Assembly (NCBI RefSeq): GCF_030435705.1
Contig: NZ_CP129381.1
Coordinates: 1,364,001 to 1,428,000 of the forward strand
From: Rhizobium sp. SSA_523
GTDB taxonomy: Bacteria; Pseudomonadota; Alphaproteobacteria; Rhizobiales; Rhizobiaceae
Length of the DNA stretch: 64,000 bases
Direction: 5' to 3'
The notes below the pieces were generated by a model. That model made no database searches and was not told where the DNA came from. It saw nothing but the letters and a program-made list of their open reading frames with translations. Below are positions 8,761 through 17,066 of this stretch, piece after piece. Each line of letters begins with the position of its first letter. Positions within the stretch are counted from its first letter, which is position 1. The position numbers and the translations under genes are program-made.

Positions 8761-9753
8761 TTGAAGAGCGTTTACATCCTAGCCTTGCTCGCCTATGCGG
8801 CATTTTCCGTCACTGATGCCAGCGTCAAGGCGGCAGGCAGCCATTTGTCGATCTTCCAGGTCGCGTTCATGGTCAATGTCTTTGCAGCGCTGTCCGTGCT
8901 GGCCACGCGGCATCCTGGCGAACGATGGCGTGACTTCTGGCGCACCCCTCATCCTCTTGCCGTGCACGGCCGCGCCATCTGCGGCGTCGTGGCAAGCGTT
9001 TCGGGCGTCTACGCCTTCACCACCATTCCGCTTGCCCAGGCCTATGCCCTTGTCTTCCTGGCGCCCCTGTTCGTCACGATCATGTCGGCTCTGGTGCTGA
9101 AGGAATATGTTGGGCTATGGCGATGGTTCGCCGTGGCTATCGGCTTCGTGGGCGTGCTTCTCGTCGTGAAGCCTGGCCACCAGCCGTTCGAGGCCGGGCA
9201 TCTGGCGGCTATCTTCACCGGCCTCGGCACGGGAACGGCGGTCATCATCCTGCGGCGCATCGGCGGCAAGGTGAAAACGACGAGTGTTCTGGGAACGCTC
9301 ATTCTCTATCTCCTCGTGCTCAATGCCGTGGCCATGCTCATCCACGGGGCCAGCATTCCGACATTCCGAGAATGCGCCCTGCTTGCCCTTGCCGGCATGT
9401 CCTACGGGCTGGGCCAATGGGCGCTGGTCTCGGCGACGCGCTATGGCAATGCGACCCAGATCGCGCCCATGCATTATTCGCAGCTGGCCTGGGCCGTCCT
9501 CTTCGGCGCCCTGATCTTCAACGAATTTCCCGATGCCATTGCGCTTGCCGGCATCGTCGTCATAGCATCCGCAGGCCTGCTGACGGTTCTGCGCGAGCGA
9601 TTGCGCGGCATGCGATCATCGGTCGCCCTGGCCGCAACAGTTGGCATTCCGGACGGCGACCCGGTTGCGGATCCGCTGGAAGAACCGGCGAAAGATCCGG
9701 CGGAAACTGTGAAGCGCGCTGAGGATTTTCACCGCCGGCCATTCCCAAAATAA
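8761..9753 (+). CDS. EamA/DMT-family transporter
   Basis: Inner-membrane drug/metabolite transporter of 330 residues with ten predicted transmembrane helices in two EamA repeats; the first repeat ends near LVVKPG (about residue 140) and the second near GLLTVLRERLRG. A charged tail of about 45 residues rich in D, P and E follows. The best available start is TTG at 8761, followed at once by a hydrophobic helix; no in-frame ATG gives a better N-terminus and no strong Shine-Dalgarno is seen. Members export amino acids, nucleosides or metabolites. Its operator-like site links it to the catabolic block downstream. Confidence 0.85.
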   Translation: MKSVYILALLAYAAFSVTDASVKAAGSHLSIFQVAFMVNVFAALSVLATRHPGERWRDFWRTPHPLAVHGRAICGVVASVSGVYAFTTIPLAQAYALVFLAPLFVTIMSALVLKEYVGLWRWFAVAIGFVGVLLVVKPGHQPFEAGHLAAIFTGLGTGTAVIILRRIGGKVKTTSVLGTLILYLLVLNAVAMLIHGASIPTFRECALLALAGMSYGLGQWALVSATRYGNATQIAPMHYSQLAWAVLFGALIFNEFPDAIALAGIVVIASAGLLTVLRERLRGMRSSVALAATVGIPDGDPVADPLEEPAKDPAETVKRAEDFHRRPFPK

Positions 9754-9758
9754 ATATT

Positions 9759-9768
9759 TGATATATCA
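9759..9768. promoter_or_regulatory. TGATATATCA palindrome, site B, before the four-carbon kinase gene
   Basis: A perfect 10-bp palindrome between the exporter stop (9753) and the kinase start (9812). Its presence suggests that the kinase-aldolase-dehydrogenase genes have their own promoter and are not simply read through from the exporter gene. Confidence 0.65.
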
Positions 9769-9811
9769 TGTACGGAAGAAGAAGCTCAACAGCGGCAGTC
9801 GTGGAGACATG

Positions 9812-11098
9812 ATGATCAAGCCAGTCTTCGGGGTCGTCGCAGACGATCTGACAGGCGGAATGGAAACGGCCGCGATGCTGGTCGCCTGCGGTATCGACTG
9901 CGCTTTCGTCACGGATCCGGACGCTGTGGAAAGCCTCGGCCAGGTCGATGCCATCGTTGTCGCGCAGAAGACCCGTGTCGTGCCGGCAGCACAAGCCGTG
10001 GCGCGCACCGAGCGGGCGGCGCGGGCCTTGCTCGCCCGCGGCACGCGGCAGATCTTCTTCAAATATTGCGCGACATTCGATTCCACCGATGACGGAAATA
10101 TCGGCCCCGTCGCCGATCTGCTGATGGCATTGACAGGCGCGCCATATACCGCCTTCTGCCCATCCTCTCCGGCTTTGCAGCGCACCGTCTACAATGGTCA
10201 TTTGTTCCTCGGCAGCCAGCTCATCTCGGAATCCCCCAAGCGCCACGACCCGTTGACGCCGATGACGGATCCGGATCTCGTTCGCGTCCTGCAGCGGCAG
10301 ACGAAGACCCGCGTCGGATCTCTCGCCCACCCCGCCATCTGCGGGGGCGGCGCCGGTCTCACCCAGGCCGTCCAGATCCTGGCCGAACAGGATATCCGCT
10401 ATTTTATCACCGATACGATCTATGACCGCGATCTCGACGCCATAGCCGACCTCACCTGCGACTGGCCGCTGATGACCGGCAATGCCACGATCGTCCAGCA
10501 TTACCCGGCGCTTTGGCGGGAAAAAGGACTTCTCACGGGCGAAGCCCATACGCGAAACCTGCGGCCGGTCTTCGGCAAGGGGGTTGTGCTTTCGGGCAGC
10601 TGCGCCGAGCGGACACGCGAACAGCTTGCCGCATTCGAGCAATCTCACCCCGTCCTGCGCATCGACCTGACGCAGATCGACAGTGCCGAGGCGGCGGTGG
10701 ACGCAGCCCTCCTTTGGGCACTGCCGCTTCTCGAGACCGGACCCGTCGCCCTCTCGACATCTGCTGCACCCGAGGCCGTCTCCGCCGCCCAGGCGCGCTA
10801 TGGCAGGGACGGCGCAGCCGCTCTGGCGGAAAAAATCGTCGGCGACCTTGCCGTCGCCTTTCACCGGGCCGGCGTCCGTCGCTTCGTCGTGGCTGGCGGA
10901 GAAACCTCCGGTTCGGTTGTCGAACGCCTCGGCATACGCGGCCTGGAAGTCGGTCCCTATGGCGGACCGGGCATCGGCACGGCAATCACCACCGACAGCG
11001 ATCCCATCGGCCTATGCCTGAAATCGGGAAAACTCGGTCCGGTCGACCTGTTCACCCGGGCGCTGGCCGCGATGCAGAACCCGGAGCGAGATGCATGA
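9812..11098 (+). CDS. otnK: Four-carbon acid-sugar kinase, OtnK/DUF1537 type
   Basis: ATP-dependent kinase of 428 residues. The N-terminal substrate domain has the family motif VADDLTGGMETA; the C-terminal nucleotide domain has LSGSCAERTREQL, VVAGGETSGSVVERLGI and the closing KSGKLGPVDLF, equivalent to KSGNFG. Characterised members phosphorylate 3-oxo-tetronates at O4 (the D-erythronate and L-threonate routes). GGAG lies five bases before the ATG at 9812; the ATG at 9809 is too close to it. Its stop overlaps the aldolase start (ATGA), the usual OtnK-OtnC pairing. Family assignment is firm; the stereoisomer used is unknown. Confidence 0.85.
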   Translation: MIKPVFGVVADDLTGGMETAAMLVACGIDCAFVTDPDAVESLGQVDAIVVAQKTRVVPAAQAVARTERAARALLARGTRQIFFKYCATFDSTDDGNIGPVADLLMALTGAPYTAFCPSSPALQRTVYNGHLFLGSQLISESPKRHDPLTPMTDPDLVRVLQRQTKTRVGSLAHPAICGGGAGLTQAVQILAEQDIRYFITDTIYDRDLDAIADLTCDWPLMTGNATIVQHYPALWREKGLLTGEAHTRNLRPVFGKGVVLSGSCAERTREQLAAFEQSHPVLRIDLTQIDSAEAAVDAALLWALPLLETGPVALSTSAAPEAVSAAQARYGRDGAAALAEKIVGDLAVAFHRAGVRRFVVAGGETSGSVVERLGIRGLEVGPYGGPGIGTAITTDSDPIGLCLKSGKLGPVDLFTRALAAMQNPERDA

Positions 11099-11742
11099 AC
11101 GAGATGGACCTGCGCAAGACGATGCTCGAGATCGTCGCAAAGCTTGAAGACAAGGGCTTCAACCATGGTTCGAGCGGCAATGTAAGTTGCCGGATGGGCG
11201 ACGACATGCTGGTCACACCGACCGGCGGCAATAGCGGCAATATGACACCGGATCGGCTGGTGAGGCTGGACCGCAATGGCGAGACGATCGGCGATGGCCT
11301 TCCCTCCAGCGAATGGCATATGCACCAGGCCATTCTGCATGCCTATCCGCACGTGCAGGCCGTCATCCACACCCATGCCGATTGCTGCGTCGCTCTCTCC
11401 TGCCTCGGCAAGCCGATCCCTGCCTTCCATTACATGATTGCCAGCTTTGGCGGCACGGATGTGCCCTGCGCGCCCTATGCGACCTTCGGGACGAAGGCGC
11501 TGGCAGACAGCGCCGTTGCAGCACTCCGGGACCGCAAGGCCTGCCTGCTCGCCAATCACGGCATGATCGTTGCCGCGACGTCCCTGCAGCAGGCCTTCGA
11601 CCTGACGGTGAAGCTCGAAACGCTGGCCCGCCAATACATTCTGGCGCGGCAGGCCGGCGAGCCTGCAATCATTCCCGACGAGGAAATCGCGCGGGTTCTG
11701 GAACGCTACAAGGGCTATGGCCGCAGCCGGTTGCCCGGCTGA
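11095..11742 (+). CDS. otnC: Class II aldolase/decarboxylase, OtnC type
   Basis: Zinc-dependent aldolase/adducin-family enzyme of 215 residues. Substrate-phosphate contacts are seen in HGSSGNVSCR and TPTGGNSG, zinc ligands in VIHTHADCC and LLANHGM, and the catalytic acid in the SSEWHMH segment. OtnC decarboxylates 3-oxo-tetronate 4-phosphate to dihydroxyacetone phosphate. Its ATG overlaps the kinase stop, so the two enzymes are translated together and probably act in sequence. The canonical partners LtnD (dehydrogenase) and OtnI (isomerase) are not in this window; an AroE-like dehydrogenase follows instead. Confidence 0.85.
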   Translation: MNEMDLRKTMLEIVAKLEDKGFNHGSSGNVSCRMGDDMLVTPTGGNSGNMTPDRLVRLDRNGETIGDGLPSSEWHMHQAILHAYPHVQAVIHTHADCCVALSCLGKPIPAFHYMIASFGGTDVPCAPYATFGTKALADSAVAALRDRKACLLANHGMIVAATSLQQAFDLTVKLETLARQYILARQAGEPAIIPDEEIARVLERYKGYGRSRLPG

Positions 11743-11759
11743 TCAGAGAAGGAGCCACC

Positions 11760-12548
11760 ATGGAGATCACCGGCACGTCGAAGATCATGTTCGTGCTTGC
11801 CGATCCGGTGGATCATGTCCGCGCCAGCGCGGTGCTGAATGCCTATTTCGCCGGGATCGGCGAGGATATCGCCACGTCGCCGCTTGCCGTTCGTCCGGAA
11901 GACCTCGCAACCATTGTCGAGGCGATCCGCCGCATGGGCAATGTCGTCGGCTTCGGCGTCACCATTCCGCATAAGGTGGCCATCCTGCCTTTGCTGGATG
12001 CGCTGACGGACGAGGCCCGAATGATCGGCGCCGTCAATTTCGTCCGGCGCAACCGCGATGGCCGGCTGCTCGGCGACAACCTGGACGCACCCGGTTTCCT
12101 GGCCGGCCTCAGCGCTCACGGTCTTTCGCCGAAGGGCATGCGGGTTCTGCAGCTCGGTGCGGGTGGCGCCGGTCGCGCCACGGCACTGGCGATCGCACAA
12201 GCGGGAGCCGCCGAACTGTTGATCTCCAACCGCAACGCGACGCGCGGCCAGGTCCTCGCCGACAGCGTCCAGGCACAATTTCCGACAGTCCGCGTCTCTG
12301 CCGGACCGGCGCCTGCCGGAGCTTTCGATCTGATCGTCAACACCACTCCCCTGGGGATGAAGCCAGGCGATGCGCTGCCCGTCGACCTTAGTGGTTTTAC
12401 CGGATCACCGGTCGTCTACGACATCATCGTCAATCCGGCCGTGACGCGCCTCATGGCGGATGCCGAAGCGCGTGGCTCAGTCACCATCGGCGGAAAAGCC
12501 ATGCTGGATGCGCAAATGGCCCTTGTCGCAAGATTGATAAGGCAGTAG
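11760..12548 (+). CDS. Shikimate dehydrogenase-like NAD(P) oxidoreductase with altered substrate site
   Basis: AroE-fold protein of 262 residues. The catalytic Lys is in GVTIPHKV and the catalytic Asp in GDNLDAPGF; the Rossmann motif is QLGAGGAGRA. In true shikimate dehydrogenases the N-terminal HSxSP serines hold the shikimate carboxylate, but here the segment is DHVRASAVLN and both serine positions are lost. It should therefore oxidise or reduce another hydroxy acid. AAGGAG lies six bases before the ATG and 18 bases separate it from the aldolase. Position suggests it supplies the oxo-acid for OtnK/OtnC in place of LtnD (inference). Confidence 0.82.
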   Translation: MEITGTSKIMFVLADPVDHVRASAVLNAYFAGIGEDIATSPLAVRPEDLATIVEAIRRMGNVVGFGVTIPHKVAILPLLDALTDEARMIGAVNFVRRNRDGRLLGDNLDAPGFLAGLSAHGLSPKGMRVLQLGAGGAGRATALAIAQAGAAELLISNRNATRGQVLADSVQAQFPTVRVSAGPAPAGAFDLIVNTTPLGMKPGDALPVDLSGFTGSPVVYDIIVNPAVTRLMADAEARGSVTIGGKAMLDAQMALVARLIRQ

Positions 12549-12554
12549 CATTCC

Positions 12555-12562
12555 GATATATC
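12555..12562. promoter_or_regulatory. GATATATC palindrome, site C, before the ABC operon
   Basis: A perfect 8-bp palindrome followed by AAATATCA, seven bases after the AroE-like gene stop and about 107 bases before the ABC ATPase gene. Read as the operator of the ABC-DMFase-transketolase transcription unit. Confidence 0.6.
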
Positions 12563-12668
12563 AAATATCATAATGGAGCTCGACACGCATGGGGACGGGA
12601 TCGACAGCTGTCTGATGGGTCCTCGCCCTTAAGCCAAGCCAAAACGAAAAAAGTGGGAACAGGCTTCA

Positions 12669-13784
12669 GTGACTATGGCAATAAGCAAAGAATCCGCGGC
12701 AGGCGCATCCATTCGCATCAGCCGCCTTGAGAAGCGCTTCGGAAGCGTTTTCGCGGTTAATGGCGTCGACATCGACATCGCGGCCGGCGAATTTCTGGCG
12801 CTGCTCGGCCCGAGCGGTTCGGGCAAGACGACGATCTTGATGAGCGTGGCCGGGTTCGAATTTCCGAGCAGCGGCAAGATTCTCGTTGATTCCGAAGATC
12901 TGACCTACGTGCCGGCCAACCAGCGCAATCTGGGGATGGTGTTCCAGAACTACACTCTGTTTCCGCACATGTCGATTTTGGACAATGTCGCATTTCCCCT
13001 GAAGATGCGCGGCATGGCGAAGGCCGAGCGCTACGCCAAAGCGGAAGAAGCGCTCTCCACCGTCCGCCTGGCGGGGTACGGAGACCGCTTCCCGAACCAG
13101 TTGTCCGGTGGCCAGCAGCAGCGCATCGCCCTCGCCCGGGCGATCGTCTACCGGCCCCGCGTCCTGCTGATGGACGAGCCGTTGAGCGCTCTCGACAAGA
13201 ACCTGCGCGAAGACATGCAGCTCGAAATCAAGCGCCTGCATGCCGAGCTTGGCATCACCGTCATCTTCGTCACCCATGACCAGGGTGAAGCGCTCACCAT
13301 GGCCGACCGGGTCGCGGTCCTGAAGGACGGCAAGATCCAGCAGATCGGCCCGTCACGCGAACTTTACGAGCGTCCCGCCAACCTCTTCACCGCCGGCTTC
13401 ATCGGCGAGATGAATTTCATCGACGTCACGGTGGAAGCCGCCGGCGACACGATGACCGTTCTGCTGCCCTCGGGCGAGCGCTGGAGTGTTCCGGCTGCCG
13501 CGGCCGTCGAGCCTCTGCATGTCGGCCAGAAGGCGGTTCTCGGCTTCCGTCCGGAGCGGCTGGCGCTCAACGCCACCGGCTCGGATCATACGCTGCAGGT
13601 GACGCTGTCGGACGTGGTCTATGCGGGGTCGGCCCTGCTGCTGATCGGCAGGCTGCCCGACGGCACCGAGATCCGCGCCCGCCTTCCAGGCGCCTCCGAT
13701 CTCGCTGCGCTCACGCGCGGTGCGACCGCCACGTTCAGCGTCTCGAAGGACGCGATCCTGCTTTATGCGGGAGGGACGAAGTGA
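12669..13784 (+). CDS. ABC transporter ATPase, spermidine/putrescine (PotA) type
   Basis: Cytoplasmic ATPase of 371 residues powering the importer encoded downstream. Walker A is GPSGSGKTT, the Q-loop VFQNYTLFP, the signature LSGGQQQR, Walker B VLLMDEP and the H-switch FVTHDQ. A C-terminal TOBE domain (from about residue 280) is typical of the PotA/FbpC/CysA group. The start is GTG at 12669; an ATG at 12675 is equally likely because no strong Shine-Dalgarno decides. Its stop overlaps the GTG of the first permease. Substrate class (polyamine, opine, amide or other small nitrogen compound) is inferred from the family only. Confidence 0.92.
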   Translation: MTMAISKESAAGASIRISRLEKRFGSVFAVNGVDIDIAAGEFLALLGPSGSGKTTILMSVAGFEFPSSGKILVDSEDLTYVPANQRNLGMVFQNYTLFPHMSILDNVAFPLKMRGMAKAERYAKAEEALSTVRLAGYGDRFPNQLSGGQQQRIALARAIVYRPRVLLMDEPLSALDKNLREDMQLEIKRLHAELGITVIFVTHDQGEALTMADRVAVLKDGKIQQIGPSRELYERPANLFTAGFIGEMNFIDVTVEAAGDTMTVLLPSGERWSVPAAAAVEPLHVGQKAVLGFRPERLALNATGSDHTLQVTLSDVVYAGSALLLIGRLPDGTEIRARLPGASDLAALTRGATATFSVSKDAILLYAGGTK

Positions 13785-14659
13785 CTGGTCACGCCCGATC
13801 CCAATTCTGGCATTCCGATGGGCGCCGCCTGAGCGGACTGGCAACGCTGCTGCTGCTGTCGCCCTTCTTCGCCATCATCGCCTTCGTCTTCATCTACCCG
13901 CTCGCCCAGTTGCTCTACATCAGCTTCACCGAGCCGGCGCCGACGCTCGACAATTATGCGCGCGTCGTCACCAATCCGGTCTATGCGCGGGTGCTGATGC
14001 GGACGATCTGGACCGCTGTGCTGGTGACAGGCCTTGCCGTTCTTCTCGGCTTCCCCGTCGCCTATTTCATGAGCCGCGCCCGCGGCACGACGGCCGCTTT
14101 GGTGGGCACCTGTGTCATTCTGCCCCTGTGGTCGAGCGTGCTCGTGCGAACCGCCGCATGGTCTTTCCTCTTCCAGCGCGAGGGGTTGATCAATTCCGGC
14201 CTGATGGCGCTTGGCATCACCTCCGAACCGCTGAGGCTTCTCTACACTCAAGGGGCGGTCGTCGTAGCGATGACCCATGTTCTGCTGCCGTTCATGATCC
14301 TGCCGATCTTCGGATCCCTGCGTGCCATCCCGAACGACTATCTGCGGGCCGCCGCCGTTCTCGGCGCCTCGCGCTTCGCCACCTTCCGCGAAGTCCTGCT
14401 GCCGCTCAGCCTGCCGGGAATCGCCAGCGGATCGCTGCTGGTCTTCCTGACCGCACTTGGCTTCTTCATCACGCCGGCGCTGCTCGGCTCGCCGCAGGAA
14501 CTGATGATCGCCACCCTTGTATCGCAGCAGATCCGCGAGGTTCTCGACTGGCCGTTCGCCTCGGCGCTGGTTGGCGTCCTGACGCTCTTCGTCACGCTGC
14601 TGGCCCTCATCTTCAGCAAGACCCTGCGGTTCGACCGGTTGATGGGAGCGCAATCATGA
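13781..14659 (+). CDS. ABC transporter permease, PotB type
   Basis: Inner-membrane subunit of 292 residues with six predicted helices; the first is LSPFFAIIAFVFIYPLAQL. The EAA loop that contacts the ATPase reads YLRAAAVLGASRFATFREVLLPLSLPGI. The GTG start at 13781 overlaps the ATPase stop (GTGA). It forms the channel with the second permease. Confidence 0.92.
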   Translation: MTGHARSQFWHSDGRRLSGLATLLLLSPFFAIIAFVFIYPLAQLLYISFTEPAPTLDNYARVVTNPVYARVLMRTIWTAVLVTGLAVLLGFPVAYFMSRARGTTAALVGTCVILPLWSSVLVRTAAWSFLFQREGLINSGLMALGITSEPLRLLYTQGAVVVAMTHVLLPFMILPIFGSLRAIPNDYLRAAAVLGASRFATFREVLLPLSLPGIASGSLLVFLTALGFFITPALLGSPQELMIATLVSQQIREVLDWPFASALVGVLTLFVTLLALIFSKTLRFDRLMGAQS

Positions 14660-15447
14660 AGCCACCCGTCGACAAAGCCTCGCTGGCACTGGGCGCCTAT
14701 GTCTATGCCGTTCTCGCCTTCATCATCATTCCGCTGGTCATTGTCATTCCGATGTCCTTCGGCACGAGCGATTACCTGGAATTTCCACCCCGCGGCTTCA
14801 CGCTGAAATGGTACCAGGAGTTTTTCGACAGCCGCCAATGGCGCAATGCCACCTGGCTCAGCGCGCAAGTCGCCTTTCTGACCGCCATCTCGGCGTCGAT
14901 CATTGGAACTGCGGCGACCTATGCCATGGTCCGCGGACGGAGCAGCCTGGCAACGCTCTTCCAGATCCTGCTGATCGGCCCGATCATCGTGCCGCATATC
15001 GCACTTGCTGTCGGCCTTTATCTGTTTTTCCAGTCGATCGGCCTGTCGGGCACCGTTCCAGGCTTCGTTCTCGCTCACACCATTCTGGCGCTTCCCTTCG
15101 TCGTCTTCACCACCGCGTCCGCGCTGGGCAAGGTGGATGCGAACCTCGAAGCTGCGGCGATGAGCTGCGGCGCGAGCCGTTTCAACGCCTTTCGCCTGAT
15201 CACGCTTCCGCTCATCTTGCCGAACGTGATCAGTGGCGCACTGTTCGCCTTCATCATCTCCTTCGATGAACCGGTCGTGTCCTTCTTCCTCTCCGGCGTC
15301 CGCTACAAGACCCTGCCGCGCCGGATGTTCGAAGACATCGAGCAAAATCTCACCCCCATCATACCGGCGATCGCGACGCTGCTGATCGTCCTCTCCATCG
15401 CGATACTCGCCATCGCCTTCCTGATGAGGTCGCGTGCAAAAGCCTGA
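14656..15447 (+). CDS. ABC transporter permease, PotC type
   Basis: Second channel subunit, 263 residues, six predicted helices. The EAA loop is NLEAAAMSCGASRFNAFRLITLP, and the FDEPVVSFFLSG segment after it is typical of PotC. The ATG overlaps the stop of the first permease (ATGA). Confidence 0.92.
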   Translation: MKPPVDKASLALGAYVYAVLAFIIIPLVIVIPMSFGTSDYLEFPPRGFTLKWYQEFFDSRQWRNATWLSAQVAFLTAISASIIGTAATYAMVRGRSSLATLFQILLIGPIIVPHIALAVGLYLFFQSIGLSGTVPGFVLAHTILALPFVVFTTASALGKVDANLEAAAMSCGASRFNAFRLITLPLILPNVISGALFAFIISFDEPVVSFFLSGVRYKTLPRRMFEDIEQNLTPIIPAIATLLIVLSIAILAIAFLMRSRAKA

Positions 15448-15490
15448 CTGGGAACAAAGCTTAGAACTTAAAAACAAGAGGAGAACCATC

Positions 15491-16558
15491 ATGCCGATAC
15501 AGAACTGGAAATGGACCACCGCAGCGATTGCGATCGCCGCGGGACTTGCCGGCACGACACCCGCCGTCGCGCAGGAACTGGAAGATCAGCTGGTTATCGC
15601 CACGACGGGCGGCCTGATGGGCAACTCGCTGGCCAAGTATTTCTACGAGCCTTTCGCAAAAGCCAAGGATGTCGAAGTGGTGCCGGTCGCCATCGAGGTT
15701 CCCGACCAGTGGGCGCGTTCGGAAGCGATGATGCGCACCGGCAATGTCGAATTCGACATTGTCACCGCCACCGGTCCGGATCTCGTTGCGCGCACCGAGA
15801 TGCTCGAAAAGATCGACTGCAGCCAGCTTCCCAGTGTTCAGAAGTTCGGCGTCTCGGATGCCTGCACGCCCTACGGCGTCGTGCGCACCACCGGCGGCAT
15901 GCTGATCAACTACAATACCGAGGCTTTCAAGGACAAGGCGCCGACCACCTGGGCCGACTTCTGGAACGTCAAGGACTTCCCCGGCCCGCGCGGCCTGCCC
16001 GATACCGGCGATCGCGACTGGTGGGTTCCCGTCGCCGCCCTTCTGGCGGACGGCGTCAAGCAGAGCGAACTGTTTCCGCTCGATCTCGACCGCGCCTACA
16101 AGAAGCTCGATGAGATCCGCCCGCATGTCGCCGTCTGGTGGAAGACCGGCGACCAGGTGCAGCAGATCATGCGCAACAAGGAAGTCGTCATGACCATGAG
16201 CTATTCCGGCCGCGCGCTGGCAGTGGTCAAGGAAGGCGGGCCGGTTGCCATGTCCTGGGACGGTGCGATCCGCGACACAGGCTATATGGCGATCCTCAAG
16301 GGTGCTCCCGACAAGAATGCAGCGCTTGCCTATCTCGACTTCTTCTATGCCAATGCAGAGGCCCATGTGCCCTTCATGCGGGACGTGAACTACGCAACCG
16401 GCAGCAAGACGGTCTACGACCAGCTGAAGCCGGAGGAAGCCAAGCTCTTTGCCACCTCGCCGGAAAACTACGAGAAGCTGGTGAAGCCCGACTTCGCCTG
16501 GATCGGCGCCCATCGCGATGAACTGCGCCAGCGCTGGACGGCGTGGCTGACCCGCTGA
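15491..16558 (+). CDS. ABC transporter periplasmic binding protein, PotD/PotF type
   Basis: Extracellular solute-binding protein of 355 residues with a clear signal peptide (KWTTAAIAIAAGLAGTTPAVAQ). The mature chain reads LVIATTGGLMGNSLAKYFYEPFAKAKDVEVVPV, then PYGVVRTTGGMLINYNTE and PTTWADFWNVKDFPG, all characteristic of the polyamine/Fe(III) binding-protein cluster. GAGGAG lies before the ATG at 15491. It is the fourth gene of the importer operon and is followed by two hairpins and then by the amidase-like genes, which suggests that its ligand is their substrate. Confidence 0.9.
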   Translation: MPIQNWKWTTAAIAIAAGLAGTTPAVAQELEDQLVIATTGGLMGNSLAKYFYEPFAKAKDVEVVPVAIEVPDQWARSEAMMRTGNVEFDIVTATGPDLVARTEMLEKIDCSQLPSVQKFGVSDACTPYGVVRTTGGMLINYNTEAFKDKAPTTWADFWNVKDFPGPRGLPDTGDRDWWVPVAALLADGVKQSELFPLDLDRAYKKLDEIRPHVAVWWKTGDQVQQIMRNKEVVMTMSYSGRALAVVKEGGPVAMSWDGAIRDTGYMAILKGAPDKNAALAYLDFFYANAEAHVPFMRDVNYATGSKTVYDQLKPEEAKLFATSPENYEKLVKPDFAWIGAHRDELRQRWTAWLTR

Positions 16559-16607
16559 TCGCGGGCTCCTGAGCATCGGGCCGTTTCCAAATTCGCCCGA
16601 CGCTATA

Positions 16608-16658
16608 GAGGGGCAGCCATCCCTGCCCCTCATCACCTCCTCCCCGGGCCGCGGGGAG
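16608..16658 (+). terminator. Two tandem hairpins after the binding-protein gene
   Basis: Stem 1 is a perfect 9-bp repeat (GAGGGGCAG at 16608-16616, CTGCCCCTC at 16623-16631, loop CCATCC). Stem 2 is CTCCCC at 16640-16645 with GGGGAG at 16653-16658. No T-run follows, so they more likely protect the 3' end of the binding-protein mRNA or attenuate read-through than fully terminate. They lie 50-100 bases after the stop and 57 bases before the next gene. Confidence 0.55.
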
Positions 16659-16715
16659 CAGGCCCGACAGGCCAAAGGGCAGACCCGGACAATTGCAACG
16701 ACAGGAACGATTTGC

Positions 16716-17066
16716 ATGGATCACACCAGTGACCCGAACGCGCTGCGCTATGTCATCGATCCGCAGCGGCTCGATCTCGTGGAGGAATTCCGCAAGAGCC
16801 CGCTCGGCGTGCATAGCGCCGAGCTGCGCAAGATGCTGGCGAAGATGCGCTGGGGCAAGGCGCAGGGCCGCCTCGTCCTGATCGTGCTGGAGGCCGGCAA
16901 GGCGTGGCGTCTTTCGCGCATTCCCGAGCGTCGCGGCGATCCGATGCCATTCGTCGACGATCGCATCTTCACGTCGCTTTCCGAGGCGGAATGGCATGTT
17001 TTCAAGATCCGCTGGCAGGCCATGACCGGCCAAACGCTACCCCCGGAGTATCAAGGTGATCTATAA
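16716..17066 (+). CDS. N,N-dimethylformamidase small-subunit-like protein
   Basis: 116 residues. The pattern LDLVEEFRKSPLGVHSAELRKMLAKMR ... GRLVLIVLEAGKAWRLSRIPERRG ... VDDRIFTSLSEAEWHVFKIR follows, in the same order, the small subunit of dimethylformamidase as I recall it (NPFG..., Y.IYT..EWSSYRIAEIREFG..., LTDDSFATEEEAMHAVFLKR). The small subunit packs against the iron-containing large subunit. The gene overlaps the following large-subunit-like gene by 11 bases, which supports a stoichiometric pair. Recognition is by eye and the similarity is moderate. Confidence 0.7.
   Translation: MDHTSDPNALRYVIDPQRLDLVEEFRKSPLGVHSAELRKMLAKMRWGKAQGRLVLIVLEAGKAWRLSRIPERRGDPMPFVDDRIFTSLSEAEWHVFKIRWQAMTGQTLPPEYQGDL

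Noticed and set aside
12573..12632. A 19-codon frame (MELDTHGDGID...) between site C and the ABC ATPase gene, possibly a leader peptide
   Set aside because: No Shine-Dalgarno and no run of regulatory codons or terminator-like structure after it; probably chance.
13763..14653. A 296-codon minus-strand frame opposite the PotB-like permease gene
   Set aside because: Its product is a Gln/Asp/Arg/Gly-rich mirror of hydrophobic codons; the plus-strand permease is clearly the real gene. The same holds for other long antisense frames in this window.
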